A stretch of DNA of 64,000 bases, from the NCBI GenBank assembly GCA_963666945.2, contig CAXXRT010000016.1, forward strand, positions 98,728 to 162,727. Direction: 5' to 3'. How positions within the stretch are numbered: position 1 is the first letter of the stretch; each line of letters begins with the position of its first letter. The notes beneath the pieces are model-generated. The model did not search any database. It saw nothing but the letters and a program-made list of their open reading frames with translations, and had not been told where the DNA came from. The position numbers and the translations under genes are program-made. Of the stretch, positions 53,485 to 63,131 are shown piece after piece. The DNA comes from G963666945 sp963666945 (lineage in GTDB: Bacteria; Bacteroidota; Bacteroidia; Bacteroidales; Marinifilaceae).

Positions 53485-54914
53485 TCAAACTTTTGATGTT
53501 AAATCTACAACTTTGCTTATTTCCATAAATGAAGCCCCTCTGGCAGGACCAAAACTACCTCCGATTACTAAAACGTAATCCTCCTGAGAAAAATAATGTC
53601 TATCAACTAAATCATTAAGAGATTCTTTTATAAATTGATCTCTACTATCCAATAACTCTACATAATTAGCCTTTACCCCGTAGGAAAGAGACAATTCCCT
53701 CATTATTCTTTTTTTATAACATCTTGCATAAACAGGAATATTTCCACGGAAGGCTGGAAAGATATCTTCCTGTTCTCCCGGTAAGAGTATCAACCAACAA
53801 CAATTGCCTTAATAGGTAAACTTTACTGGTTGCCCGGACTGCAGCCATGGCCAATACAGCAGTTACTTCATTATTTATTCGGACAAGATTTTGTTTTGCA
53901 TCTGCCTTAATATCTTTTTCTATCTCCCTGGCAACACTTGTCATCACCTTTACCGCCTCTACAGTGATATTTCCCATAAGCAGTCTCCCCACTTAACATA
54001 ATGGCATCTGTTCTGTTATAAATGGCATTGGCAATATCTGTAACTTCTGCTCTTGTTGGACGTGGATGCTCTATCATAGAATGTAACATTTGTGTAGCAA
54101 TAATTACAGGCTTTTTACTTTCAATACACTTTTCCACTATTCTTTTCTGAACCACTGGAATTCTTTCTGCCGGAATTTCAATTGCCAAATCTCCACGAGC
54201 CACCTACAATCCATTATTCCATAAACATGATCTAATATCTCGTCTATATTGTCTACCCCCTGCTGATTTTCAATCTTTGCAATAATTTTAATATCACTAT
54301 TATGCTCATCTAATATTTTCTGAATAGCTAATACATCCTCCTTATGTCTAACAAAAGAGTGAGCAATAAAATCAATATCCTCTTCAATAGCAAAATGAAT
54401 ATAATCAATATCTTTCTCACTTAAAGAAGGAAGATTTATTGAAACTCCAGGGATATTTACACTTTTTCTATTTTTAATTACACCACTATTTAATGCTTCA
54501 ATTAAAAGCTTATCTGCCTCCTTCTCCCTAACTATCAGCTCAATATCCCCATCATCGATTAGAACCTTATCTCTCCACTGAAAGATCATCAACAATATCT
54601 TTATACGAAACATTTAATACATTTTGCCCTGAATCAGACTCGGGCCCCTTCATAAAAAGTTGGTCTCCCGATTCAACTTTAATCCCTTCACCAATATTTA
54701 ATGTCCTGATTTCAGGACCTTTGGTATCAATCAGCAACGCTATCTCCTCAGAAACAGCTCTTACATTCTTCATTACTAGTAATGATTCTTCTCTATTCTG
54801 ATGAGCTGTATTCAACCTTACAACATTCATCCCCTCATTATATAATTCCCTCAGGAAATTAACATCACATTTCTTGTCAGAAATAGTTGCAACTATCTTG
54901 GTCCGTTTTTTCAT
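53485..54914 (-). CDS. pyk: Pyruvate kinase, frameshifted several times as read
   Basis: About 476 residues when joined, normal for the family. Pieces in order: MKKRTKIVATISDK, NVVRLNTAHQ, LLIDTKGPEIRT (54567-54914); VLIDDGDIEL, SVNIPGVSINLPSLSEKD, IIAKIENQQGVDNIDEIL (54137-54613); ARGDLAIEIP, KKPVIIATQMLHSMI, PTRAEVTDIANAI, MLSGETAYG (53907-54203); then the C-terminal allosteric domain to TGA at 53485. Three or four indels break an otherwise complete enzyme. It lies beside aroQ and xerD, a common Bacteroidetes order. Catalyses phosphoenolpyruvate to pyruvate. Confidence 0.9.
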
Positions 54915-55027
54915 TTTTATTATATTTTAGAAACTTTATATTCACTATATAATACAAGTTAATATCATTATGAAAACAAATAAATACTTTTAATCTTAAA
55001 TATAAAGATATCTATTTGTTGTTACGT

Positions 55028-55453
55028 TTATTTTACAATCTGAAAAAAACTTTCTATTCCTAATTTATAAGATTCTAATCCAAATCCCATTATTGACCCC
55101 ACGCATTTGGGTGCTAACAACGATTTGTGCCGAAATTCCTCCCTTTTAAGTATATTGGACATATGTATCTCAACAACCGGAGTTTCCACTCCTCCAATAG
55201 CATCAGCAATTGCAACAGAGGTGTGTGTATAGCCACCTGCATTTATCAATATACCATCATAAGAAAATCCTGCTTCATGGATTTTGTTTATTATCTCTCC
55301 TTCTACATTCGATTGATAGTATTCAATAATAATATTCTTATAATTATTTTTGAGTTTTTCTAAATAACCTTCAAAAGATTCTGAACCGTAAATCTCTTTT
55401 TCTCTGACACCTAAAAGGTTCAGATTGGGACCGTTTATAATCAAAATTTTCAT
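55028..55453 (-). CDS. aroQ: 3-dehydroquinate dehydratase, type II
   Basis: Shikimate pathway enzyme of 141 residues. Motifs INGPNLNLLGVREKEIYGS (catalytic Tyr), QSNVEGEIINKI, INAGGYTHTSVAIADAI, and EIHMSNILKREEFRHKS with the catalytic His. Intact, although its neighbours on both sides carry frame breaks. Divergent from xerD across about 180 bases. Confidence 0.97.
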   Translation of the reverse strand: MKILIINGPNLNLLGVREKEIYGSESFEGYLEKLKNNYKNIIIEYYQSNVEGEIINKIHEAGFSYDGILINAGGYTHTSVAIADAIGGVETPVVEIHMSNILKREEFRHKSLLAPKCVGSIMGFGLESYKLGIESFFQIVK

Positions 55454-55631
55454 AAATGTAAAAAATTTAACTCTTTATATTTTATAAATATAACAAAATA
55501 CTTATTCTTACGTACAAAAAGTTTGTATAAGTTTATCTTAATTTACGATTTAGTATTTGTTAAAAAGTGTTAAACGATTTAACTATAAATAAATTTCTAT
55601 TAAATTTACGCCGTAATCTAAATTTTATAAT

Positions 55632-56562
55632 ATGAAATGGGAAAACAGCAATCGAGAATTTTAAAACGTATCTTACGCTTAGAGAAATCATTATCTCAAA
55701 ATTCTATTGATGCCTACATAAATGACATCAATAAGTTAATCAAGTATTTAGATAGTCAAAACAAGAAAATTTTACCTACTCAGGTGGAATATGAACACCT
55801 TAAATCTTTTGTTGCATGGATTAATGACGCAGGAACAAGTCCACGCACACAAGCAAGAGTTATTTCTGGTATTAAGTCTTTCTTTAAATACTTATTGTTA
55901 GAAGGGATAATTGACAGAAATCCTACGTCACTCCTTGAAGCTCCTAAAGTAGGCAGAAAAACTTCCGAGTATCTTAACTGTCGAAGAAATAGACACTCTT
56001 GTTAACGCCATTGATCCAAACAAAGCGGAAGCACAGGAGAAACAGAGCTATTCTTGAGACTTTATATTCCCTGTGGTTTAAGAGTTTCATGAACCTTATA
56101 AACCTTAAAGTTTCTAACCTTCATTTTAGAATGGGATTTATTAAAATTGATGGAAAAGGAATACAAAGAGCGTTTATTATTAGGAGAATTCCAGTTAGCG
56201 AGAAAGCCAAAAGAGAAATTAAACTATATTTAAAAAAATTATAGAAGCAAACTTAAAATCGAATCAGAGTTTGAAGATATATTATTTTTAAATAGACGAG
56301 GTCAAAAACTTTCAAGAGTTATGATTTTTACAATCATCAAAAATCTTGCTAAAAAAGTTGGTATTAAGAAAAGTATCAGTCCTCACACTTTCCGTCACTC
56401 TTTCGCATCACACTTAGTTGAAGGTGGAGCCGACTTAAGAGCTGTACAGGAAATGTTGGGTCATGAATCTATTTTAACAACAGAGATTTACACACATCTT
56501 GACATGAGACTATCTTAAAAGATACGATCAAACATTTTCATCCAAGATCAAGAGAAAAATAA
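55632..56562 (+). CDS. xerD: Tyrosine recombinase XerD, frameshifted as read
   Basis: Chromosome-dimer resolution recombinase, about 300 residues when joined. The true start is probably ATG 55632 (MKWENSNREF, then TYLTLEKSLSQNSIDAYIND after an indel). The N-terminal SAM-like domain runs to LEAPKVGRK, and the catalytic domain follows in pieces: VEEIDTLV, RNRAILETLYSCGLRVSEL (catalytic Arg), GKGNKERL, HTFRHSFASHLVEGGADLRA and LGHESILTTEIYTHLD. After one more shift it ends TILKDTIKHFHPRSREK at 56562. At least four single-base problems. Located next to aroQ as in relatives; no sign of a phage or element. Confidence 0.88.
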
Positions 56563-56587
56563 AAAGACTTTTATTTAACATAAATTA

Positions 56588-56616
56588 AAGGTGCCTTAAA
56601 AGGCACCTTTTTTTGT
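56588..56616 (+). terminator. Terminator of xerD
   Basis: AAAGGTGCCTT pairs with AAGGCACCTTT around AA, followed by TTTT. Confidence 0.93.
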
Positions 56617-56686
56617 TATTACTTCGGCCAATAAAATAAATGCTCGTTTCATATATTCTAGTTAAATTTGTAAAAATTTAATAAAT

Positions 56687-57271
56687 ATGACTATGACAGA
56701 AAACAAAGAAAATAAAGCTAAAGAGAAGCAATATATTGTAGAAAAATTAAATTCAGATAATCCACTGATAATAAAAGAAATACTAATTGAATTAAGAGAT
56801 AAAGGAAATTCTGAATACATCCCCTTATTATTTGATCTTTTACTAAAACATCAGGACTCAAAAATTGCTGATACTATTAAAAGTTTTATTAGTGACATAA
56901 AAGATAGTTCACTAAAAGAAATATTAATAGCTAGTATTAGAAACAAAAAATTCAATAGAATAAAAAAAGATCTTCTTACTATTTGCTGGGAATCAAGGTT
57001 TGACTTCAGTAGCCAACTCAATATATTTGTTGATTGCCTTATTAATGATGATTTTATTTCAGCATTCGAAGCCCTTACTGTCATAGAAAACTTAAATGCT
57101 GATATTTCTGAGGAAATAAAAAATGAACAAATCAAACGACTTAAAGAAGCTATTACGGATACAGATAAAAATAAACGGCAACTTATTCATGATGCAATAC
57201 ATATTTATTTCTCAAATAAGATATTCCGAATTTTAATAAAAATTATACTGTACGTAAATATTCAAAATTAA
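56687..57271 (+). CDS. HEAT-like repeat protein, function unknown
   Basis: 194 residues, acidic and helical, with HEAT-like units (NSEYIPLLFDLLLKHQDSKIAD, then DSSLKEILIASIRNKKF). No catalytic motif or signal peptide. Similar short proteins sit near xerD in Bacteroidetes. The last residues (FRILIKIILYVNIQN) look unlike the rest and could follow an undetected indel. Its end overlaps the corrected end of yigZ on the other strand within a terminator stem. Confidence 0.75.
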   Translation: MTMTENKENKAKEKQYIVEKLNSDNPLIIKEILIELRDKGNSEYIPLLFDLLLKHQDSKIADTIKSFISDIKDSSLKEILIASIRNKKFNRIKKDLLTICWESRFDFSSQLNIFVDCLINDDFISAFEALTVIENLNADISEEIKNEQIKRLKEAITDTDKNKRQLIHDAIHIYFSNKIFRILIKIILYVNIQN

Positions 57272-57859
57272 TCCCGTCTATTTTTTCTATACGGGATTTT
57301 GATTTTTTGTACTTCTCCCTGTCTTATCGAGAGTAGCAATCTCACAAACATTATCGTAATTTTGTTCTACTATATCCAGATTTTTCTTCCTTGATAAGCT
57401 TCATAACATCATTCATTGCAATATAATGAAACTCAACTTTATAATAATCATTTACAGTCTTGCTCCAGGTATTTTTGCATTATTTATTGCGTCTGATGCT
57501 GCACTTCTATAAGCATTAATCAATCCACTCACTCCTAATTTAGTACCACCAAAGTATCTCACAACAACAATAAATATATTAGTCAAATCATTCGATAAAA
57601 TCTGCCCTAAAATAGGCTTTCCCCCAGTAGAGGAAGGCTCTCCATCATCATTAGCCCTAAACTTATCTTTATCTGCCCCAAGCACATATGCATAACAATG
57701 ATGCCTGGCATCGTAATACTCTTTTTTCAAACCATCCAAGATATCCTTTACCTCGTATTCTGTTGCAACAGGATATGCGAAAGCTAAAAATTTACTTCCC
57801 TTTTCCTTATAAATGCCGGTACTCGCTTCTTCAATTGTTTTATAAAGATCATTAGCCAT
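57268..57859 (-). CDS. yigZ: YigZ/IMPACT family protein, C-terminus frameshifted as read
   Basis: About 197 residues. ATG 57859 gives MANDLYKTIEEASTGIYKEK. The conserved UPF0029 core follows: GSKFLAFAYPV, YYDARHHCYAYVLG, ANDDGEPSSTGGKPIL, FIVVVRYFGGTKLGVSGLI. After NNAKI an indel hides a DUF1949-like tail (VNDYYKVEFHYIAMNDVMK, EQNYDNVCEI, IRQGEVQKIKIPYRK), with a probable stop at 57268-57270. Linked to translation control in other organisms; exact function unclear. It follows the EamA gene by 5 bases. Confidence 0.85.
57270..57298. terminator. Terminator between convergent HEAT-like gene and yigZ
   Basis: AATCCCGT pairs with ACGGGATT around a pyrimidine-rich loop, with T-runs on the plus side. 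It overlaps the 3' ends of both genes. Confidence 0.75.
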
Positions 57860-57864
57860 AATAC

Positions 57865-58725
57865 TTACAAAAGAGTTAATGTCAATATCGCTATTAGCGC
57901 TAAAAAAAATACCAATTTTATTTAACAGTGTTATTCTTTCTCTAAATATAAATATTCCTATACATACATTTAAAAAGACAATCCCCGTATTAATAATACA
58001 AAACACCACAGAGCTATCAAAAGCCATACTATTAAGAGTCTTAATAAGGAAATATAAAGACCCGTAATTTGCAATGCCTAATAATAATCCTCCAATAAAC
58101 CTATCTAAAGAAAATAACCTTTTTACACCTCCTTTAAACAATACAAAGAACAAAGATATGACAAATGCAATGCCAAAAACAATACTTGTAAAAAAATTCC
58201 TCTCCTCCTATAATTAAAAAACTTTGCTGTATAAATTTTATAACAGAATCAACTATTCCCGCACCTATGAATAAAATGATAGGATACAACAGCCGACTTT
58301 GCCATAAAAAGCTTACTATCGGATTTGTACACAACCATAATAACGGAAAGAATTGCCAATATAAAGCCTATAACTTTATACGAATTCAAACTTTCGCTAT
58401 AATAAATAACGGAAAAAAGGACAGGTACGACAAACGACATTTTACTTGCAAGGGTAGTTCTTGAAATCCCGGCAAATTTTGGAGGATAGTGATATAATGA
58501 AAAAAAACGGCAATAAATAACCACACCCGTTATTATTGCCGGAAATATAATCTTTGCATCTATTTCTATTACTTTATTTGTTCCAACACTGCTAATTAAA
58601 GATAAAACAAATGCCCCAAAGTAATTGTAACAAATCAAGGCTAAAACATCCCTACCATATCTTTCGCATGCCTTAAACAAAATAAAAATAGCAGCCGAAG
58701 AAAATAATAGAAAGAATCAAACTAT
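57865..58725 (-). CDS. EamA/DMT-family transporter, frameshifted as read
   Basis: About 287 residues, ten-helix drug/metabolite transporter. Pieces: SSAAIFILFKACERYGRDVLAL, ICYNYFGAFVLSLI, FAGISRTTLASKMSFVVPVL, SLNSYKVIGFILAILSVIMV, then GGLLLGIANYGSLYFLIKTL, FCIINTGIVFLNV and IFIFRERITLLNKIGI. The C-terminus becomes FLALIAILTLTLL with stop at 57865 if one T is removed from an eight-T run. The start is uncertain (about 58725, possibly TTG) because the N-terminus is also shifted. Substrate unknown. Upstream of yigZ in the same transcript. Confidence 0.8.
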
Positions 58726-58740
58726 TTAAACCAGAAAGAA

Positions 58741-60179
58741 TCAAAACTGACTCATCTTTAGTTTCCTGCTTATAACATCTACCTGAGTTTTAAACGTTTT
58801 ATCGGTATCAACTAAATTAGATACTGTTTTACAGGCATACAGAACTGTTGCATGATCCTTTTTACCAATTTGTGCTCCCTATAGCTGAAAGGGATGATTT
58901 AGTCATTTTCTTACAAAAGTACATAGCTATTTGTCTTGCCTGCACTATCTCTCTTTTTCTTGTTTTTGCCTGAAGCAAATCCAATGGCATATTAAAATGA
59001 TCGCATACAACCTTCTGTATTACATCAACGGTAACTTCCCTTTTCTGTGCCTTGGTTCATCACACCAAGAATAGATTCCGCAACCTCTATAGTTAATTCC
59101 TTCTTATTAAGAGTTGCCTGTGCTAACATTGAAAATAAGAGCCCCCTTCCAACTCCCGAATATTTTTCCCTGACATTACTTGCTAAATATGCCAATACAA
59201 TCATCGGGAATATCTATACCGTCAGCATATGCCTTTCTTTTTAAGATTGTAAGTCTGGTCTCATAATCAGGAGCCTGTATTTCTGCAGAAAGCCCCCATT
59301 TAAACCTTGAAAGAAGACGATCTTCCATCCCCTTTAAATCTGCCGGAGATTTATCTGATGTTAATATTAATTGTTTTCCTGATTGATGCAGATGGTTAAA
59401 TATATGGAAAAAAGTATTCTGTGTCCCAGTCTTTCCTGCAAGCTCCTGAATATCGTCTATTATCAACACATCAATTAATTGGTAAAAATGCAAAAAATCA
59501 TTTACTTCATTATTCCTTATAGCCTCGGTAAATTGAGTCTGAAATTTATTTGTACTAACGTACAAGACCGTCTTTTCAGGATGATTTCTCTTCACCTCCA
59601 GACCAAATTGCCGTGTGCCAGATGGGTCTTTCCAAGACCAGAATGTCCATATAGTACTAGGGGATTAAATGCTGTTCCTCCTGGTTTATTAGATATTGCC
59701 ATTCCTGCAGAACGAGCCAACCTATTGCATTCTCCTTCAATATAATTTCCAAATGTATAGGTAGGATTAAGCTGAGAATCAATATTTATCTTATTTGAAG
59801 TGATTTCAAAAGGGTTCTTTAATTGCTTTCCATTAACATTAGGAACTATAACAGGTTTATTGTCTAATATTAGGATTATCGTTAGCTGGAACTTTCATTG
59901 CCAATGGTCTAGCAAAATCATTATGTTTCGACAACAACTGAATATTCAAGCTTAGCTCCCACACCAAGTTCGGACCTTAATGCTTTACTTAATACGTCAA
60001 TGAATTTCTCCTCCAAGTATTCATAAAAAAAATGACTTGGCACCTGTAATGTCAAAATATTGTTTTCCAGTTTTACTGGAGTTATATGCTCAAACCATGT
60101 TCTAAAACTCTTAGGAGGTATCTCATCCTGTATCACACAAAGACAATTTATTCCAAACTTCAATATGATTGCTACTCAT
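58741..60179 (-). CDS. dnaA: Chromosomal replication initiator DnaA, frameshifted as read
   Basis: About 479 residues when joined, normal for Bacteroidetes. ATG 60179 gives MSSNHIEVWNK, then CVIQDEIPPKSFRTWFEHI (domain I). Domain III: NPLVLYGHSGLGKTHLAHA (Walker A), LYVSTNKFQTQF, VLIIDDIQELAGK (Walker B), LTSDKSPADLKGMEDRLLSRF (arginine finger region). Domain IV: FNMPLDLLQAKTRKREIVQAR, KKDHATVLYACKTV (DnaA-box contact), ending VISRKLKMSQF at 58741. At least four indels. The gene is essential, so these are best read as sequence errors. Confidence 0.93.
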
Positions 60180-60580
60180 TTGTTATTAAGGGATTTTTAA
60201 AATATCTACAATACTACTATAATGAAGCCACTAATATCCGGAAAAAAAACCAATAAAAAAAACTAATATAATCTTGATTTTTTCATTTATTTTACAATAG
60301 ATAGATATTCAAGACATTAACCACTTTTATTACTTATACTCCAGATTATTAGCAACATATATCCAGATAAAAAGAATCAATACTAATATTTATGTAAATC
60401 AAATTATTTGTCTTATTTTCTATATACTCAAACTAAACTAACAGTAATAAATCTTAATTATCAAGGACTAAAAAAGAATTACACTTAACATATTACCCAA
60501 AGCTTATATTACAAAAATACAAAAACAAAAGTTAACAATAAAAACAACAAATAAATAATTTAAATCCCAATCCAAATTAT
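60180..60580. other. AT-rich region upstream of dnaA, no gene
   Basis: About 400 bases, roughly four-fifths A+T, between dnaA and the SPOR-like frame. No cluster of TTATCCACA-type DnaA boxes is visible, so there is no support for an origin here. Confidence 0.55.
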
Positions 60581-60829
60581 CTATAATACACTAATTTTTT
60601 CAATATAAACCTGAGGATATTCTGACTTTAGAGATTTGAGAATTTTCTCTGCTACCTTTAATTTCTTATACCTGTTGTAAATATACAAATATATCCCATT
60701 GTGATAATATTCTTCAAAAAGATACTTCGATTTAAATAATTTATCACTGACATCTAATTTTATATTCGATGATTTAACTACAACAGCATATATATACCTT
60801 GATCTTGCTTCTCCGTTTGAAAAAATCAA
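60581..60829 (-). CDS. SPOR-like domain fragment, possible tail of the MlaD protein
   Basis: 82-residue frame: RYIYAVVVKSSNIKLD, FEEYYHNGIYLYIYNRYKKL, KVAEKILKSLKSEYPQVYIEKI. The spacing resembles the SPOR-like C-terminal domain of Bacteroidetes amidases (compare FRVQIASSSKK and FINGSYKYMIGEVKSFDKAM at 61938-62144). It has no credible start codon of its own and begins 11 bases after the apparent end of mlaD. A single-base correction would join the two frames. Either a C-terminal domain of MlaD or a small separate protein. Confidence 0.5.
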   Translation of the reverse strand: MIFSNGEARSRYIYAVVVKSSNIKLDVSDKLFKSKYLFEEYYHNGIYLYIYNRYKKLKVAEKILKSLKSEYPQVYIEKISVL

Positions 60830-60840
60830 CTAAAGAAAAT

Positions 60841-61773
60841 CTAACAAAACGCTTTGGGATTTTTCCTTATTTCAATCATCAATTTATTTAGATTCTGAGA
60901 AGTTTCATTTAAATTATTATACAAATCCCTATTATTCAATAATGCCCCAAGAGATCCTTCATCCTGACTTACTTTTTGGGTAATCACATTTATAGTTGAA
61001 ACGGCCTTATTTATTTCTCGCAAACTATTTCCAATATTTGCATCCACAACAGAATCACTAAGTGCAGAAATATTTTCTAATATATTTGCTATATTATCAT
61101 TGTTTGTCCCGCAAATTTCCACTTACACTTTCAATATTCTGGAATATATTACCCAATCTGCTACCTTCTGATTTTACAATTGAATCGAGAGAACCAGAAG
61201 TACTCTCGATATTCCTTAGAGTCCTTCTTATACTACTGAGACTATTTTTTATGTTACTTTTGTTTCTTCTGTAAAGATATACTGAATTACAACCAAAACT
61301 GAATCTAAAGATGCAAAGCATTCTTTCAGCCTTAGTTTTCAGTGGCAAAATCTGCATACTGACTTGATCCTTCAAATCCTTTTCAATATCACCAATTAGA
61401 GTATCTCCTTCCTTAAGAGTCATTTCAGATATGCCGGATTCCAGATTTATTGCCTTAGTACTCATTAAATCCTGACTAAAATTCTTGCCCTTGAATCTTT
61501 AGGCAACTTAATTTTCTCATTAACAGTGAACTCTACTAAAACCTTCTCTGATCTTATTCCTGAAAATCTAATATCACTTACCTGACCTACCTGGTATCCC
61601 CTGTATTCAACAGAACTTGATACTTTTAGACCATCTACTCTTTCATAGTAAGAATAATATACCGTATCTTTTTTAAAAAGACTTCTTCCCTTTAAAAAAT
61701 TCAGGCCTGTAAACAATATAACTACTGCTATTATTAATACAATCCCTATTCTGGTTTCATTACTGATTTTCAT
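60841..61773 (-). CDS. MlaD/MCE-family lipid-transport protein, frameshifted as read
   Basis: One N-terminal membrane helix (ETRIGIVLIIAVVILFTGLN) followed by an MCE domain (YYERVDGLKVSSSVEYRGYQ, VGQVSDIRF, VEFTVNEKIKLPKDSRA, LESGISEMTLKEGDTL) and a coiled-coil region (SLREINKAVSTINVITQKV, LNNRDLYNNLNETSQNL). The C-terminus NPKAFC probably reads NPKRFVRFSLVDFFK with one base changed, as in relatives, which end NPKRYVHFS. Part of a phospholipid-trafficking system across the periplasm. Follows the amidase gene, the usual Bacteroidetes pairing. At least three indels. Confidence 0.82.
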
Positions 61774-61937
61774 ATAATCACATTTTTCGATTAAATAAGA
61801 AATTTACCATTATTAAAAAAGAAAATAATGGTGATTATATATATTCCTTTTATAATCTTTATTTATATAAATATAATAAAAAATTAACACTATTCAGTCA
61901 TTTACGAGCCACACTAACAGAAATCCTCTTTCCATTA

Positions 61938-62967
61938 TTAAAAAGCTACTATAAAACTATCCTTTATCACCGGCTTAACTTCCCTCAATAAAACCATTGC
62001 CTTATCAAAGCTTTTCACCTCTCCTATCATATATTTATAAGAACCATTAATAAATATCTCCTTTATATCCCCTATTTTTTTTACCCTGTCATTAAATACC
62101 TTCATTTTTTTTGAAGAAGAAGCTATCTGTACCCTAAACAACACTCCTTCTTCTTTAGGAAGATCCTTCTTTTTTACAATGTTATAGCTTTCTTTCTACC
62201 CCCAATTTATATCTCTTAAAAGCAGAGAATAGAGATTTTGCCATTTTTCCTGCCCCTGATTTAGATTTTAAAAAACTTGACTTCTGTGGGATGTGTAATA
62301 AAACCCAGTTCTACCAAAACAGAGGGCATACTTGTCTTTGTTCAGAACCAAAAAAACCAGCCTGACGTACATCCCTGCTTCTCCTTCCACTTCTGGCAAA
62401 ACTTTGTTCTACATAATCAGCAAACTCAAGGCTCTGTTCAAGATGCTGACTCTGAAGCATGTTAAACATTATATAGGATTCAGGCCTGGAAGGATCAAAG
62501 CCTTCATATTTTGTATCATAATCCTCCTCATACTTAATTACAGCATTTTCCTTCATCGCCACTTTAAGATTCTCATTTGTCTTATGTACTCCCAAAGCAT
62601 AACTCTCTGTCCCATAAACACTAGGATTATTTACGGCATTGGCATGTATGGATATAAACAAATCCGCCTTACATGAATTAGCAATCTGTGCCCTTTCGTA
62701 CAAGGGAACTGCAATATCTTTATTTCTTGTATAAACAACCTTTACATCTGTAAAATTCCTACTAATAAGTTCACCAAACTTCATAGCTACACTTAGGACT
62801 ATATCTTTTTCATAGATATTTTTACCTACTGTACCTGGATCTCTGCCTCCATGTCCAGCATCAATACATACAGTTTTTATTTTGTAATTATCATTTTGGG
62901 CGAACCCCAAATTAACACCTAACATAAAACAGATTAAAACAGAAAATATGAAAGCTTTTAAATTCAT
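61938..62967 (-). CDS. N-acetylmuramoyl-L-alanine amidase with SPOR-like tail, frameshifted as read
   Basis: Zinc amidase (AmiC/Amidase_3), about 343 residues. Start at ATG 62967 (MNLKAFIFSVLICFML, signal peptide ending GFAQ). Zinc/catalytic motifs: CIDAGHGGRDPGT, VYTRNKDIAVPLYERA, ADLFISIHANA. The family's final block SVLVELGFITHP lies in another frame near 62290-62320. A C-terminal SPOR-like domain at 61938-62144 has FRVQIASSSKK and FIVAF. Cleaves murein side chains during division. Two indels. Divergent from lptD, the standard arrangement. Confidence 0.88.
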
Positions 62968-63046
62968 AATCAAAAACATTGCACAGATTTATAACTTTTT
63001 TTACAAGGTTTATTGCAAAATATCAAGTTAAAATTCCATAATTTGT

Positions 63047-63054
63047 TAACTTTG
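63047..63054 (+). promoter_or_regulatory. -7 box upstream of lptD
   Basis: TAACTTTG fits TAnnTTTG, about 78 bases before the probable lptD start. No clear -33 element. Confidence 0.42.
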
Positions 63055-63131
63055 GCTCTCCCGAAGGCAAAAATAAACTGTCTTCAGTAAGCGTTAATAA
63101 TATTACAAAAATAATATTAAAATTTTTGCAA

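Noticed and set aside
55632..56562. XerD-like gene as integrase of a mobile element
   Set aside because: It sits in the normal chromosomal context next to aroQ and pyk, with no att repeats or phage genes nearby.
60290..60330. TTAACCACTTTT as a DnaA box
   Set aside because: It differs from the box consensus at several positions and stands alone.
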